Assembly: GCA_946531435.1 (NCBI GenBank)
Contig: CAMNAO010000016.1
Location: 1 to 33,022 of the forward strand
Origin: an uncultured Clostridia bacterium
Lineage (GTDB): Bacteria; Bacillota; Clostridia; Oscillospirales; Oscillospiraceae
Length of the DNA: 33,022 bases
Reading direction: 5' to 3'
A model generated the notes under the pieces. The model was not told the DNA's origin and ran no database searches. It saw nothing but the letters and a program-made list of their open reading frames with translations. Each line of letters begins with the position of its first letter. The first letter of the stretch is position 1. Both the position numbers and the translations under genes were made by a program. Positions 1 to 7,213 of this stretch are shown here, piece by piece.

Positions 1-51
1 GCGCGGCCTCTTGCTCCCAAGGCAAGCGCCCTACCCCTGGGCTACACCCGG
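1..51 (-). tRNA. tRNA-Pro(UGG), 3' part cut by window edge
   Basis: Read on the minus strand from 51 to 1, the sequence folds as the first two thirds of a tRNA: acceptor 5' strand CCGGGTG, D arm GCCC-loop-GGGC, then an anticodon stem CTTGC/GCAAG that pairs perfectly around the 7-base loop CTTGGGA. The anticodon TGG reads proline codons. The variable loop and the start of the T stem follow, then the window ends, so the 3' half lies to the left. It lies downstream of a possible promoter at 358-386 (minus), which would transcribe it together with the broken copy at 217-259. Confidence 0.85.
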
Positions 52-216
52 ATATTCTTCTGTTTTTTCTGTGGTTTTATGGCCTGTTTTTCGCTGTTTT
101 TTCTGTCTGTGGTCGGTCATGTGGTCAGGGTCAAAAGCAACGGATTGGCAAGGGTCGGTTTCTCCGGTGCTTCCGGCGCTTTTTGCCTCTCTACTCGAAC
201 GGTTTGGATTTCCGTA

Positions 217-259
217 GGAGCTCCCAAACCACGCGCTCTACCATCTGAGCTACACCCGG
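217..259 (-). pseudogene. 5' half of a second tRNA-Pro(UGG), 3' half lost
   Basis: On the minus strand from 259 there is a clean tRNA 5' half: acceptor CCGGGTG, D arm GCTC-AGATGGTA-GAGC, anticodon 5' stem CGTGG and loop TTTGGGA with a proline TGG anticodon. The 3' side of the anticodon stem should read CCACG but reads GCTCC, and no T arm or matching acceptor 3' strand (CACCCGG) follows before the complete tRNA at 51. Homology therefore stops just after the anticodon loop. This looks like a remnant left by recombination or by insertion at a tRNA. The 3' flank pairs instead with the anticodon arm (GGTTTGG at 201-207 with CCAAACC at 224-230). Confidence 0.6.
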
Positions 260-428
260 TTATTCAGTTCTCACGGTTTCCTGTCCTGAGGGTGACGCAC
301 GTCAGGTCCGGGACCGCGATCCCTCGCGGAAGGACTGCAGAACATCCATCGGCGCATATTATAGCGCAAATTTCTTCTCCCCGCAAGCCCCAAACCGTCA
401 CTTGACACTGTCTTTCATCCCTCTTTCC
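260..428. other. gene-free spacer with a divergent minus-strand promoter
   Basis: No gene is visible here. On the minus strand there is a good promoter: -10 TATAAT (plus coordinates 358-363) and -35 TTGCGG (381-386) with a 17-bp spacer. It points at the tRNA remnant at 259 and the tRNA-Pro at 51. It is back to back with the plus-strand promoter at 429-458. Confidence 0.5.
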
Positions 429-458
429 TTGACAAAGGTCCGGGGGCTGTGCTATGCT
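429..458 (+). promoter_or_regulatory. promoter of the ABC-F gene
   Basis: Consensus -35 TTGACA at 429-434 and -10 TATGCT at 453-458 are separated by 18 bp. The transcript would start near 465, leaving an untranslated leader of about 230 bases before the ABC-F start at 697. Confidence 0.6.
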
Positions 459-696
459 GAAGAAAATAAAGGAAAGGTACACGGGTGGCACCGAATGACG
501 AAGTAACTTCATCCGGACACAGAGACAGAGGACACACGCCCCGGAAGGGGGCGCTGTTTGTGCGGCCGGATCGGAGCTATGGTTTTCGTTCGGGCCGGGT
601 CACAGGTTCACTTCCCTTCCCTTATAGAAACACAGCTCCGTCCGCAGGCGCGAACGGAGCTGTTTCTATTCCCGAATCGGGAAGAAAGGATACGAT
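459..696 (+). promoter_or_regulatory. long structured leader (possible attenuator) of the ABC-F gene
   Basis: The leader has several helices. ATCCGG near 512 can pair with CCGGAT near 566, enclosing a GC-rich hairpin (GCCCC/GGGGC, 537-552). AGCTCCG at 634-640 can pair either with CGGAGCT upstream at 572-578 or with CGGAGCT downstream at 655-661. The downstream hairpin (627-666, GAAAC and AGCTCCGT against ACGGAGCTGTTTC) ends in a weakly T-rich stretch. Two mutually exclusive hairpins of this kind are typical of attenuators, and ABC-F resistance genes are known to use ribosome-dependent attenuation. A three-codon open frame (ATG ACG AAG TAA, 495-506) lies upstream, but its ribosome site is poorly spaced. 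The switching role is inference. Confidence 0.4.
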
Positions 697-2235
697 ATGC
701 TGGAGATCCAACATCTCACACTGACACTGAAAAACGAATTGCGCGCCCTCATCGAAGATTTCAGTCTGATCCTGAATCCCGGTGACAAGGCCGTCATCAT
801 CGGAGAGGAGGGCAACGGCAAATCCACCCTTCTGAAATGGATCGCCGACCCCGCCTCCATTGAGGACTATGCGGAGGCCAGCGGCAAGCTGAACCTTCAC
901 GGCCATCGGCTGGCCTACCTGCCCCAGGAACTGCCCCATGAACTGTCAGAAACCCCCATCGTGGACTATTTTGCTGCCCAGGAGGGCTTCTGGGAGATTT
1001 CCCCGCCCCGAAAGGCCGCTCTCACCCGGGCCCTGGGCCTCAGCGAGGACTTTTACTACCAGGAGCGCCCCCTCTCCACCCTCTCCGGCGGGGAGAAGGT
1101 CAAGGTCCAAATGGCCCGTCTCCTCCTGTCAGAGCCGGATATTCTGCTCTTGGACGAGCCCACGGGCGACCTGGACCTGGAGACGCTCCGTTGGATGGAA
1201 GCCTTCATTCAAAAGGCGCCCCAGGCCATCCTCTTCATCTCCCACGATGAGACGCTGCTGGAAAACACCGCGAACCGGGTGATCCTCATAGAGCAACTGA
1301 AACGCAAGACCGAGAGCCGCTGGACCGTGGCCAATGTGCCCTACGCCGTTTTTGTCCGGGAGCGGGAAAAGAGCATGGCAAAGCAGGATCAGCTCCACAT
1401 GAGCGAGAAGCGGGAGGAACAAAAGACCATGGAAAAGTTCCGCCGCATCCACGACAAGGTGGAGCACCAGCAGGAGACCATCAGCCGCTCCAACCCCTCC
1501 GGCGGACGGCTCCTCAAAAAGAAGATGGCCGCCGTCAAATCCCTGGAGCGCCGCTATGAGCGGGAGCACGAGAGCATGACCCAGCGGTCTGAGTCCGAGT
1601 CGGCCATCCTCATCCGTTTTCACAATCAGGAGCCCCTGCCCCAGGGGAAGACTGTGCTGGAATACGCCGCAAAAGAGCTGAGGGCGCCGGACGGGCGGCT
1701 CCTGGCACGAGACCTTGAGCTAGCGGTCCGGGGGCCGGAAAAGCTCTGTATCATCGGGCGAAACGGAGCAGGCAAGACTACCCTTTTGAAGGCGCTGACA
1801 GAGGCCCTCGCCTCCCGGAGGGACCGCAGCTTCGCCCTGATGCCCCAGAATTATGAGGACGTGCTGGAACCGCAGAAAAGCGCCCTGGAGTTTCTGGTCC
1901 CCTCCGGGCGGCGGGAGGAGGAGATCCCCATCCGCAACTGGCTGGGTTCCCTGCGCTTCACCGCCCGGGAGATGGACCGGCCTATGGAGGAGTTATCCGG
2001 CGGACAACGAGCCAAGGTGCTGCTTCTCTCCCTTGCCGTCTCCGGGGCCCAGGTCCTGGTGATGGATGAGCCCACTCGCAACTTCTCCCCCCTCTCGGGG
2101 CCGGAGATCCGAGCCCTTCTGCGCGCATTCCCCGGGGCGATCCTCAGCGTCTCCCATGATCGGAAATATATCCGGGAGGTCTGCGACCGGGTGCTGGAGC
2201 TGACCCCGGAGGGGCTGCGGGAGGCGGAAATCTGA
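697..2235 (+). CDS. ABC-F family ATPase (ribosome-associated type)
   Basis: The 512-residue protein has two ABC ATPase domains on one chain and no transmembrane segment, which is the ABC-F plan. Domain 1 has Walker A GEEGNGKS (36-43), signature LSGGE (129-133) and Walker B DILLLDEP (148-155). A charged, probably helical linker (about 200-300) follows, the part that reaches into the ribosome in this family. Domain 2 has Walker A GRNGAGKT (354-361), signature LSGGQ (433-437) and VLVMDEPT (453-460). Known members act on translating ribosomes, as translation factors or as antibiotic resistance proteins; which applies here cannot be told. The segment after the second DEPT reads RNFSPLS instead of the usual NHLD. 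The start follows AAGAAAGGA with good spacing. The long structured leader fits drug-inducible expression. Confidence 0.9.
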   Translation: MLEIQHLTLTLKNELRALIEDFSLILNPGDKAVIIGEEGNGKSTLLKWIADPASIEDYAEASGKLNLHGHRLAYLPQELPHELSETPIVDYFAAQEGFWEISPPRKAALTRALGLSEDFYYQERPLSTLSGGEKVKVQMARLLLSEPDILLLDEPTGDLDLETLRWMEAFIQKAPQAILFISHDETLLENTANRVILIEQLKRKTESRWTVANVPYAVFVREREKSMAKQDQLHMSEKREEQKTMEKFRRIHDKVEHQQETISRSNPSGGRLLKKKMAAVKSLERRYEREHESMTQRSESESAILIRFHNQEPLPQGKTVLEYAAKELRAPDGRLLARDLELAVRGPEKLCIIGRNGAGKTTLLKALTEALASRRDRSFALMPQNYEDVLEPQKSALEFLVPSGRREEEIPIRNWLGSLRFTAREMDRPMEELSGGQRAKVLLLSLAVSGAQVLVMDEPTRNFSPLSGPEIRALLRAFPGAILSVSHDRKYIREVCDRVLELTPEGLREAEI

Positions 2236-2249
2236 TTGCTGTATAATGC

Positions 2250-2276
2250 GGGAGGGGCAAGCCCCTCCCCTACGGC
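2250..2276. repeat. REP-like palindrome ending in CCCCTAC
   Basis: GGGAGGGGC-AA-GCCCCTCCC (2250-2269) is a perfect 9-bp palindrome followed by CTAC. It ends in the same CCCCTAC as the palindromes near 4.7 and 5.1 kb. It may also act as a transcription stop after the ABC-F gene, but there is no strong T run. Confidence 0.5.
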
Positions 2277-2325
2277 GTTCTTTTACAGTACCTCTCCCAG
2301 GAACCACAAACTGGAAAAAACACGC

Positions 2326-2385
2326 TTGACAAATTGGTTTATTGCTGATAAACTCAAAGTAAAGTTTATTGTCGATAAACCAATT
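2326..2385 (+). promoter_or_regulatory. blaI-blaR1 promoter with two tandem BlaI-type operators
   Basis: The promoter is -35 TTGACA (2326-2331), a 17-bp spacer and -10 TAAACT (2349-2354). Two 17-bp dyads of the form GTTTAT-N5-ATAAAC lie on it: operator 1 at 2337-2353, filling the -35/-10 spacer and most of the -10, and operator 2 at 2364-2380, over the start of the transcript. Their centres are 27 bp apart. They also form a larger inverted repeat (AATTGGTTTAT, 2332-2342, with ATAAACCAATT, 2375-2385). Paired dyads over the autogenous promoter are how BlaI/MecI repressors act. Confidence 0.75.
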
Positions 2386-2406
2386 TTGCTTTAGGAGGGA
2401 TGACTG

Positions 2407-2772
2407 ATGGCGGATACAAAGCTGGGGGTCGTAGAGACCCGCTTTGCGGAAATCATCTGGGAACATGCGCCCCTAAGTTCCGGGGATCTGGTGAAGCTCT
2501 GCGAAAAGGAGCTTCAATGGAAGAAGCCCACCACCTACAACGTGCTGCGAAAGCTCTGCGAGAAGGGGCTGTTTCAAAATGAAAAGGGCACCGTAACGCC
2601 CCTTTTGAGCCGGGAGGAATTTCTGGCCGAGAAGGGAGAGGCCTTTGTCTCGGAGACCTACGGCGGCTCCCTGCCCGCCTTTATCGCTGCCTTCACCAAG
2701 CGCAACAGGCTGACGGAGGAGGAGGCCGACCGCATCCAGGCGCTCATTGACGAGGCCCGGAGGAAGGGCTGA
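2407..2772 (+). CDS. blaI: BlaI/MecI family transcriptional repressor
   Basis: The 121-residue protein has the size and layout of BlaI/MecI/CopY: a winged helix (about residues 5-70, with LSSGDLVKLCEKELQWKKPT as the helix-turn-helix part and TTYNVLRKL as the recognition helix) and a C-terminal helical dimerisation part. It should bind the two dyads at 2337-2380 and repress its own operon. ATG at 2407 follows AGGAGG (2393-2398) at ideal spacing; the ATG at 2400 is in another frame and gives nothing. blaR1 starts 3 bases after its stop. In the classical system BlaR1 triggers cleavage or release of BlaI when its ligand binds. Confidence 0.88.
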   Translation: MADTKLGVVETRFAEIIWEHAPLSSGDLVKLCEKELQWKKPTTYNVLRKLCEKGLFQNEKGTVTPLLSREEFLAEKGEAFVSETYGGSLPAFIAAFTKRNRLTEEEADRIQALIDEARRKG

Positions 2773-2775
2773 GCC

Positions 2776-4665
2776 ATGGAGGCGATGTTTCTGAAGCTGC
2801 TCAACATGAGCCTGACAGCCGGCTGGCTGGTGCTGGCGGTGATCGTTCTGCGGATCCTCCTGCGGCGGGCGCCGAAGTGGACCCGCTGCCTCCTGTGGGC
2901 GCTGGTGGCGGTGCGGCTGCTGCTTCCCTTTTCCATCGAGAGCGCCCTGAGCCTGATCCCCAGCGCGGAGCCTCTGCCCCAGGAGGCGGTCCTGGCGGAG
3001 CATCCCCGGCTCGATACCGGCATCCCGCCGCTGAACACCGCGACGGCGCCCGTCATGGAACGTGCCTTCGCGCCGAATCCGGGAGACAGCGTCAATCCGC
3101 TGCAGATCTACACCGCGCTGGGCTCCTGGCTGTGGCTTGCGGGCGCCGCTGCGATGCTGCTCTATGCCCTTCTCAGCTACCTTCGCCTGCGCCGTCAGGC
3201 AGCCGCCTCCATTCCCATCACCCAGGATTCTTTCCTTTGCGATGCCATTGATTCGCCCTTTATCCTCGGGGTTTTACGCCCCCGGATCTACCTGCCGTCC
3301 GGTTTGGCTGAGCCCCAGCAAAGCCATGTGCTGGCCCACGAACGGGCGCACCTCAAGCGGCGGGACCACTGGTGGAAGCCCCTGGGCTGGCTGCTGCTGT
3401 CAGTTTACTGGTTCAACCCCCTTCTTTGGCCGGCCTACTTCCTCTTCTGCCGGGATATCGAGCTGGCCTGCGATGAAAAGGTCCTGCGGGAGCTTACGAA
3501 GGAGCAGCGGATCGATTACTCCCAGGCCCTTCTGGACCTGGCCCGGCCCAGGGCCGCCGTCTCCGCCTGTCCCGTCGCTTTCGGGGAGACGGGAGTCAGG
3601 AACCGGGTGAAGTCGGCGCTGAACTACAAAAAGCCCGCCTTCTGGATCGTGCTGCTTGCCATCCTCGCAATGATCGTCACGGCGGTATGTCTGTTGACCG
3701 ACCCCAAAAAGGAGGAGAAAGCATCACAGGAGCTGCAGGAAACTGCCGGCGAGCGGGGCTACAGCATGAGTAGAGGCCCCACCATAATCTTTCAGGGCGA
3801 TGCACAGCCGGTAACAGCGCCGTCCTCCTCTGCTGCGCCCACTCGTATTCAGGCGGTTGCGGACGCCCTGGAGCCGCTGATGGACGTATCGACCCAGCCC
3901 GCCGTCCTGGTGAGCCGCAGAACTTTAGGCGGGGAAGTCTCCGGGCCCTATCCTCTCCAAAATGATCCCAACCTTGCCCACCTGGCAAACATGTTCCTGA
4001 CGGAATACGCCTACGCCGGGACCGCCCCACACATCGATGGGATGGAGGAGATCCGGATCGAATGTCCGGAGCTGGGCTGGACCGCCAGCGCCTACGCTGC
4101 CCTGGGGGAGGACACGGTGGAGCTCCCCGGGGCCTGGTACTTCGAATCCTCGGAATATAGCGGCTGGCTCACATATCTTTCCGACGTGGGGGACGATGGG
4201 ACGTTCTATTTCCCGTCCTTCTATGGGAGTTTCCGCGCTTTTGCCTTTGACATGGCGGAGTACCTGAGCTTCAGTCCGGAGCTTATCACCCCTAATGTGG
4301 GGCAAGGTTGGCTGGCGGCAGCTCAGGAGTTGGCGCCCCACTGCTATGACGCGGCTTTAAAGGTGAGCCCCGGCAGCACTTATGGTCTCAGCTATGTCAC
4401 TGTCACACGGATCAATCCCGAGGAGATCAGCGAAGTCCGTCGGCAGCTGGATGGACTGGGGGAACAGGACGGAGAGGTGTCCATTACTGTGGTGTTCGTG
4501 CCGGAAAACGAGCACGCCCTTACCCTGTACATGGCCGGAAATACCATAGACTATACCGGGAGCGATCCCAGCATTCCTCCAGGCGCTTACCAGTTTTCCC
4601 GCCTCTGCAGTGCGAAGATGGGTGATGACGGCAACTGGCACCTGGAGATCATGGGTACCGGCTAA
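2776..4665 (+). CDS. blaR1: M56 family (BlaR1-type) membrane metalloprotease and sensor
   Basis: The 629-residue protein has hydrophobic segments near 13-30, 38-56, 113-136, 203-225 and 288-308. The zinc protease motif HERAH (188-192) lies on the cytoplasmic side, followed by the family's ELACDE motif (229-234). This is the BlaR1/MecR1 antirepressor plan. Residues 310-629 should be outside the cell. In classical BlaR1 this part is a penicillin-binding domain with an SxxK serine motif; I see no such motif or PBP-like sequence here, so the ligand is probably not bound as in BlaR1 and is unknown. It lies 3 bases after blaI and shares its promoter. The inferred job is to sense a surface signal and inactivate the neighbouring repressor; the regulated targets beyond the operon are not evident. 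Confidence 0.82.
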   Translation: MEAMFLKLLNMSLTAGWLVLAVIVLRILLRRAPKWTRCLLWALVAVRLLLPFSIESALSLIPSAEPLPQEAVLAEHPRLDTGIPPLNTATAPVMERAFAPNPGDSVNPLQIYTALGSWLWLAGAAAMLLYALLSYLRLRRQAAASIPITQDSFLCDAIDSPFILGVLRPRIYLPSGLAEPQQSHVLAHERAHLKRRDHWWKPLGWLLLSVYWFNPLLWPAYFLFCRDIELACDEKVLRELTKEQRIDYSQALLDLARPRAAVSACPVAFGETGVRNRVKSALNYKKPAFWIVLLAILAMIVTAVCLLTDPKKEEKASQELQETAGERGYSMSRGPTIIFQGDAQPVTAPSSSAAPTRIQAVADALEPLMDVSTQPAVLVSRRTLGGEVSGPYPLQNDPNLAHLANMFLTEYAYAGTAPHIDGMEEIRIECPELGWTASAYAALGEDTVELPGAWYFESSEYSGWLTYLSDVGDDGTFYFPSFYGSFRAFAFDMAEYLSFSPELITPNVGQGWLAAAQELAPHCYDAALKVSPGSTYGLSYVTVTRINPEEISEVRRQLDGLGEQDGEVSITVVFVPENEHALTLYMAGNTIDYTGSDPSIPPGAYQFSRLCSAKMGDDGNWHLEIMGTG

Positions 4666-4717
4666 TGCGGCTTAGAATCCATGTGGTTATCACCCACGGA
4701 TTCCTATGACAGATCGT

Positions 4718-4787
4718 GTAGGGGCGAACTGTGTTCGCCCGCTGTATGGCGGGCTGCAGCAATCGGGCGATCACAGATCGCCCCTAC
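4718..4787. repeat. compound REP-like palindrome
   Basis: Two 19-bp palindromes, GGGCGAAC-TGT-GTTCGCCC (4722-4740) and GGGCGATC-ACA-GATCGCCC (4765-4783), are enclosed by GTAGGGGCGA at the left end and TCGCCCCTAC at the right end, so the whole 70 bp is also an inverted repeat. The second palindrome is repeated exactly at 5174-5192. No gene is visible. Confidence 0.75.
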
Positions 4788-4837
4788 TGCCTTGTAACTA
4801 TTACAGCTATATCCTTCAAAAATGGACGGGAGATGCG

Positions 4838-4955
4838 GATTGCCACGACCAGTCTGCGGACTGGTCTCGCAATGACAGAGGAAAATCGATAGTCGCTGCG
4901 GCTACCCCACTCGCATGTCATTGCGGGGAGGAGCGAAGCGACGACGCGGCATGTG
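4838..4955. repeat. second intergenic repeat type (ATTGCCAC...GCAATGACA)
   Basis: ATTGCCAC, a perfect hairpin GACCAGTC-TGCG-GACTGGTC (4847-4866) and CGCAATGACA are followed by the same motif inverted, TGTCATTGCGGGG plus GGAGCGAAGCGACG (4917-4944). Intergenic palindromes of this type occur in many bacteria. The short open frames over it have no ribosome sites and look spurious. Confidence 0.55.
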
Positions 4956-5040
4956 AGCCCGCATATGAGCCCGCGCGCAACCGGGCGAAGCGAGGCTCTA
5001 AGCGCGGAGTGTAGCCGTACCCCCGTCCCCTGCCCATCGC

Positions 5041-5196
5041 GGGCGGATGTAAGCATCCGCCTCTCCGGGCTGTGGCACCGGTACGGCGGGCGATTCGTGA
5101 ATCGCCCCTACTGGGGCGTTACGGGAACGGCGGGCCGTCGAGGGCGCCGGCCCCTACAGGGTGCTGAGCAGGCGGGCGATCACAGATCGCCCCTAC
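5041..5196. repeat. cluster of four REP-like palindromes
   Basis: In order: GGCGGATG-TAAG-CATCCGCC (5042-5061), GGGCGATTC-GT-GAATCGCCC followed by CTAC (5088-5111), GGGCCG...CGGCCCCTAC (5132-5157), and GGGCGATC-ACA-GATCGCCC followed by CTAC (5174-5196). The arms differ but most end in CCCCTAC. Together with 4718-4955 they fill most of the 700-bp gap between blaR1 and htpG, in which I see no credible gene. Confidence 0.7.
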
Positions 5197-5266
5197 GGAT
5201 CGTGCCCCATGATGATTGAGATAAACTCCGGACATCACTTCAAACTTGAAAACCTTTTGTGAATCA

Positions 5267-5323
5267 TTGTAAAAAACGGAAAAAAGTGCTATGATAAAGG
5301 TTGGTGCGATTGCACCAACCTTT
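5267..5323 (+). promoter_or_regulatory. htpG promoter with a perfect hairpin at the transcription start
   Basis: -35 TTGTAA (5267-5272) and -10 TATGAT (5290-5295) are 17 bp apart. Directly after the -10 lies AAAGGTTGGTGC-GATT-GCACCAACCTTT (5296-5323), a perfect 12-bp inverted repeat followed by a T-rich stretch. It is not the CIRCE element of HrcA. It could be an operator, an attenuating terminator, or a terminator of upstream read-through. Confidence 0.55.
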
Positions 5324-5364
5324 GTTTTCTGTCTTTTATTACATTATATATAGGAGGAAATCCC

Positions 5365-7203
5365 ATGGCCAAGCGGCAATTCAAAACCGAGTCCAAGAAA
5401 ATTCTGGACCTGATGATCAACTCCATCTACACCCACAAGGAGATCTTTCTGCGGGAGCTCATCTCCAACGCCTCGGACGCCATCGACAAGCTCTGCTACA
5501 AGTCTCTGACGGAGGAGGGCATCTCCCTGGACCGCTCCGACTTCGCCATCACCCTGGAGCTCAACAAGGACGCCCGCACCCTCACCATCCGGGACAACGG
5601 CATCGGCATGAGCAAGGAGGATCTGGAGAACAATCTGGGCGTCATCGCCCGCAGCGGCTCCGGCGCCTTTGAGGCCGCCATGGACAAGTCCAAGGATGAG
5701 AGCCTGGACATCATCGGCCAGTTCGGCGTGGGCTTTTACAGCGCCTTCATGGTGGCGGACAAGGTCACCGTCCTCACCAAACTCTACGGCAGCGAGGAGG
5801 CCTTCCGCTGGGTCTCCACCGGCACCGACGGCTACACCATTACGGAGGCGGAGAAGGACAGCTACGGCACCGAGATCACGCTGCATCTGAAAGCGGACCC
5901 CGAGGAGGAGGGCGGCGAATACAGCGACTATCTGGAGAGCTGGAAGCTCAAGAGCCTTATCAAGAAGTACAGCGATTACATCCGCTGGCCCATCAAGCTG
6001 GACAATGAGACCGTCAACAGCCAGATCCCCATCTGGCAGCGCACCCGGCAGGAGGCCACCGACGAAGACTGCATCCGGTACTACAAGGATAAGTACCACG
6101 ACGACAAGGATCCCCTGGCGGTGATCCGCGTCAACGCCGAGGGCGCTGTCAGCTACCGGGCCCTGCTCTTCATCCCCGCCTCCGCCCCCTACAACTATTA
6201 CACCGTGGCCTACACCCCCGGCCCGGAGCTCTATTCCAGCGGCGTCATGATCATGGAGCATTGCAAGGAGCTGCTGCCCGAGTGCTTCCGCTTTGTGGTG
6301 GGCGTGGTGGACTCCCCCGATCTGAGTCTGAACATCTCCCGGGAGCTGCTGCAGCATGACCGGCAGCTGAAGATCATCGCCAACAACCTGGAAAAGCGGG
6401 TGAAGACGGAGCTGAAAAAGCTTCTGGACAACGACCGGGAGAAATACGAGCAGTTCTATGTGGCCTTTGGTTCCGACATCCGCTTCGGCATTCTCAGGGA
6501 CTATGGTCTCAAGAAGGATTTGCTGGCGGACCTGCTGCTCTTTTACTCCGACAAAAACGACAAGAACATCACCCTGAATGAGTACGCGGAGGCCATGCCC
6601 GAGGGGCAGAAGAACCTCTACTATGCCTGCGGCGACACCGTGGACGCGGCGGCTGCCCTGCCCCAGCTGGAGCCCATTCGGGACTGCGGCTATGACATCC
6701 TGCTTTTGGGGGACAGCTCCGGCGACATGCTGATGCGGATGCTGGACCGCTGGCAGGACAAGCCCATCAAGAGCGCCAATGACGATGACCTGGGCCTGGA
6801 CGGCGGGGAGCGGCACGAGGCCGCCGAGAAGGCGCAGGAGGAGAGCCGCAAGCTTCTGGACTGGATCAAGGAACACTTGGACGGCAAGATCGAGGAAGCC
6901 AAGATCTCCGAGCGCCTCACCTCCGCCCCGGTCTGCCTCACCGCCAAGGGGCCCGTCAGCCTGGAGATGGAAAAATACTTCTCCAATGTTCCCGGTGAGG
7001 CCCAGAACATCCACGCCCAAAGGGTTCTGGAGCTGAACGCTCAGCACCCGGTCTTCGCCGCCCTGAAGGCCGCCTACGGTGAGGACAAGGAGAAGGCTGG
7101 CCGCTATGTGGAGCTTCTCTACTCCATGGCGGAGCTGCTGGCGGGCTTCATGCCCCAGGACGCCGCCCGCCTCACCGAGCTTGTCAGCGGGCTCATGGCA
7201 TAA
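5365..7203 (+). CDS. htpG: molecular chaperone HtpG (Hsp90)
   Basis: The 612-residue protein is a full-length bacterial Hsp90, close to the usual 620-640 residues. The N-terminal GHKL ATPase domain (about 1-210) shows E31 and N35 in RELISNASDAIDKL, DNGIGM (77-82) and GQFGVGFYSAF (118-128), the nucleotide-lid motif. The middle domain includes the NISRELLQ segment, and the C-terminal domain (about 490-612) forms the dimer. It is an ATP-driven cytoplasmic chaperone for late folding of client proteins, mostly under stress. It starts at ATG after TAGGAGG. It stands alone, with its own promoter and a hairpin at the transcription start as the probable control point. A DUF559 cassette with repeats follows directly after its stop. 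Confidence 0.97.
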   Translation: MAKRQFKTESKKILDLMINSIYTHKEIFLRELISNASDAIDKLCYKSLTEEGISLDRSDFAITLELNKDARTLTIRDNGIGMSKEDLENNLGVIARSGSGAFEAAMDKSKDESLDIIGQFGVGFYSAFMVADKVTVLTKLYGSEEAFRWVSTGTDGYTITEAEKDSYGTEITLHLKADPEEEGGEYSDYLESWKLKSLIKKYSDYIRWPIKLDNETVNSQIPIWQRTRQEATDEDCIRYYKDKYHDDKDPLAVIRVNAEGAVSYRALLFIPASAPYNYYTVAYTPGPELYSSGVMIMEHCKELLPECFRFVVGVVDSPDLSLNISRELLQHDRQLKIIANNLEKRVKTELKKLLDNDREKYEQFYVAFGSDIRFGILRDYGLKKDLLADLLLFYSDKNDKNITLNEYAEAMPEGQKNLYYACGDTVDAAAALPQLEPIRDCGYDILLLGDSSGDMLMRMLDRWQDKPIKSANDDDLGLDGGERHEAAEKAQEESRKLLDWIKEHLDGKIEEAKISERLTSAPVCLTAKGPVSLEMEKYFSNVPGEAQNIHAQRVLELNAQHPVFAALKAAYGEDKEKAGRYVELLYSMAELLAGFMPQDAARLTELVSGLMA

Positions 7204-7213
7204 GGGGAGGGCG

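Noticed and set aside
4706..5219. Short open frames between blaR1 and htpG
   Set aside because: They run through REP-like palindromes, lack ribosome sites and have biased composition.
5344..7047. 567-codon open frame antisense to htpG
   Set aside because: htpG is certain; long antisense frames arise from high GC at third positions and this one has no family-like motifs or ribosome site.
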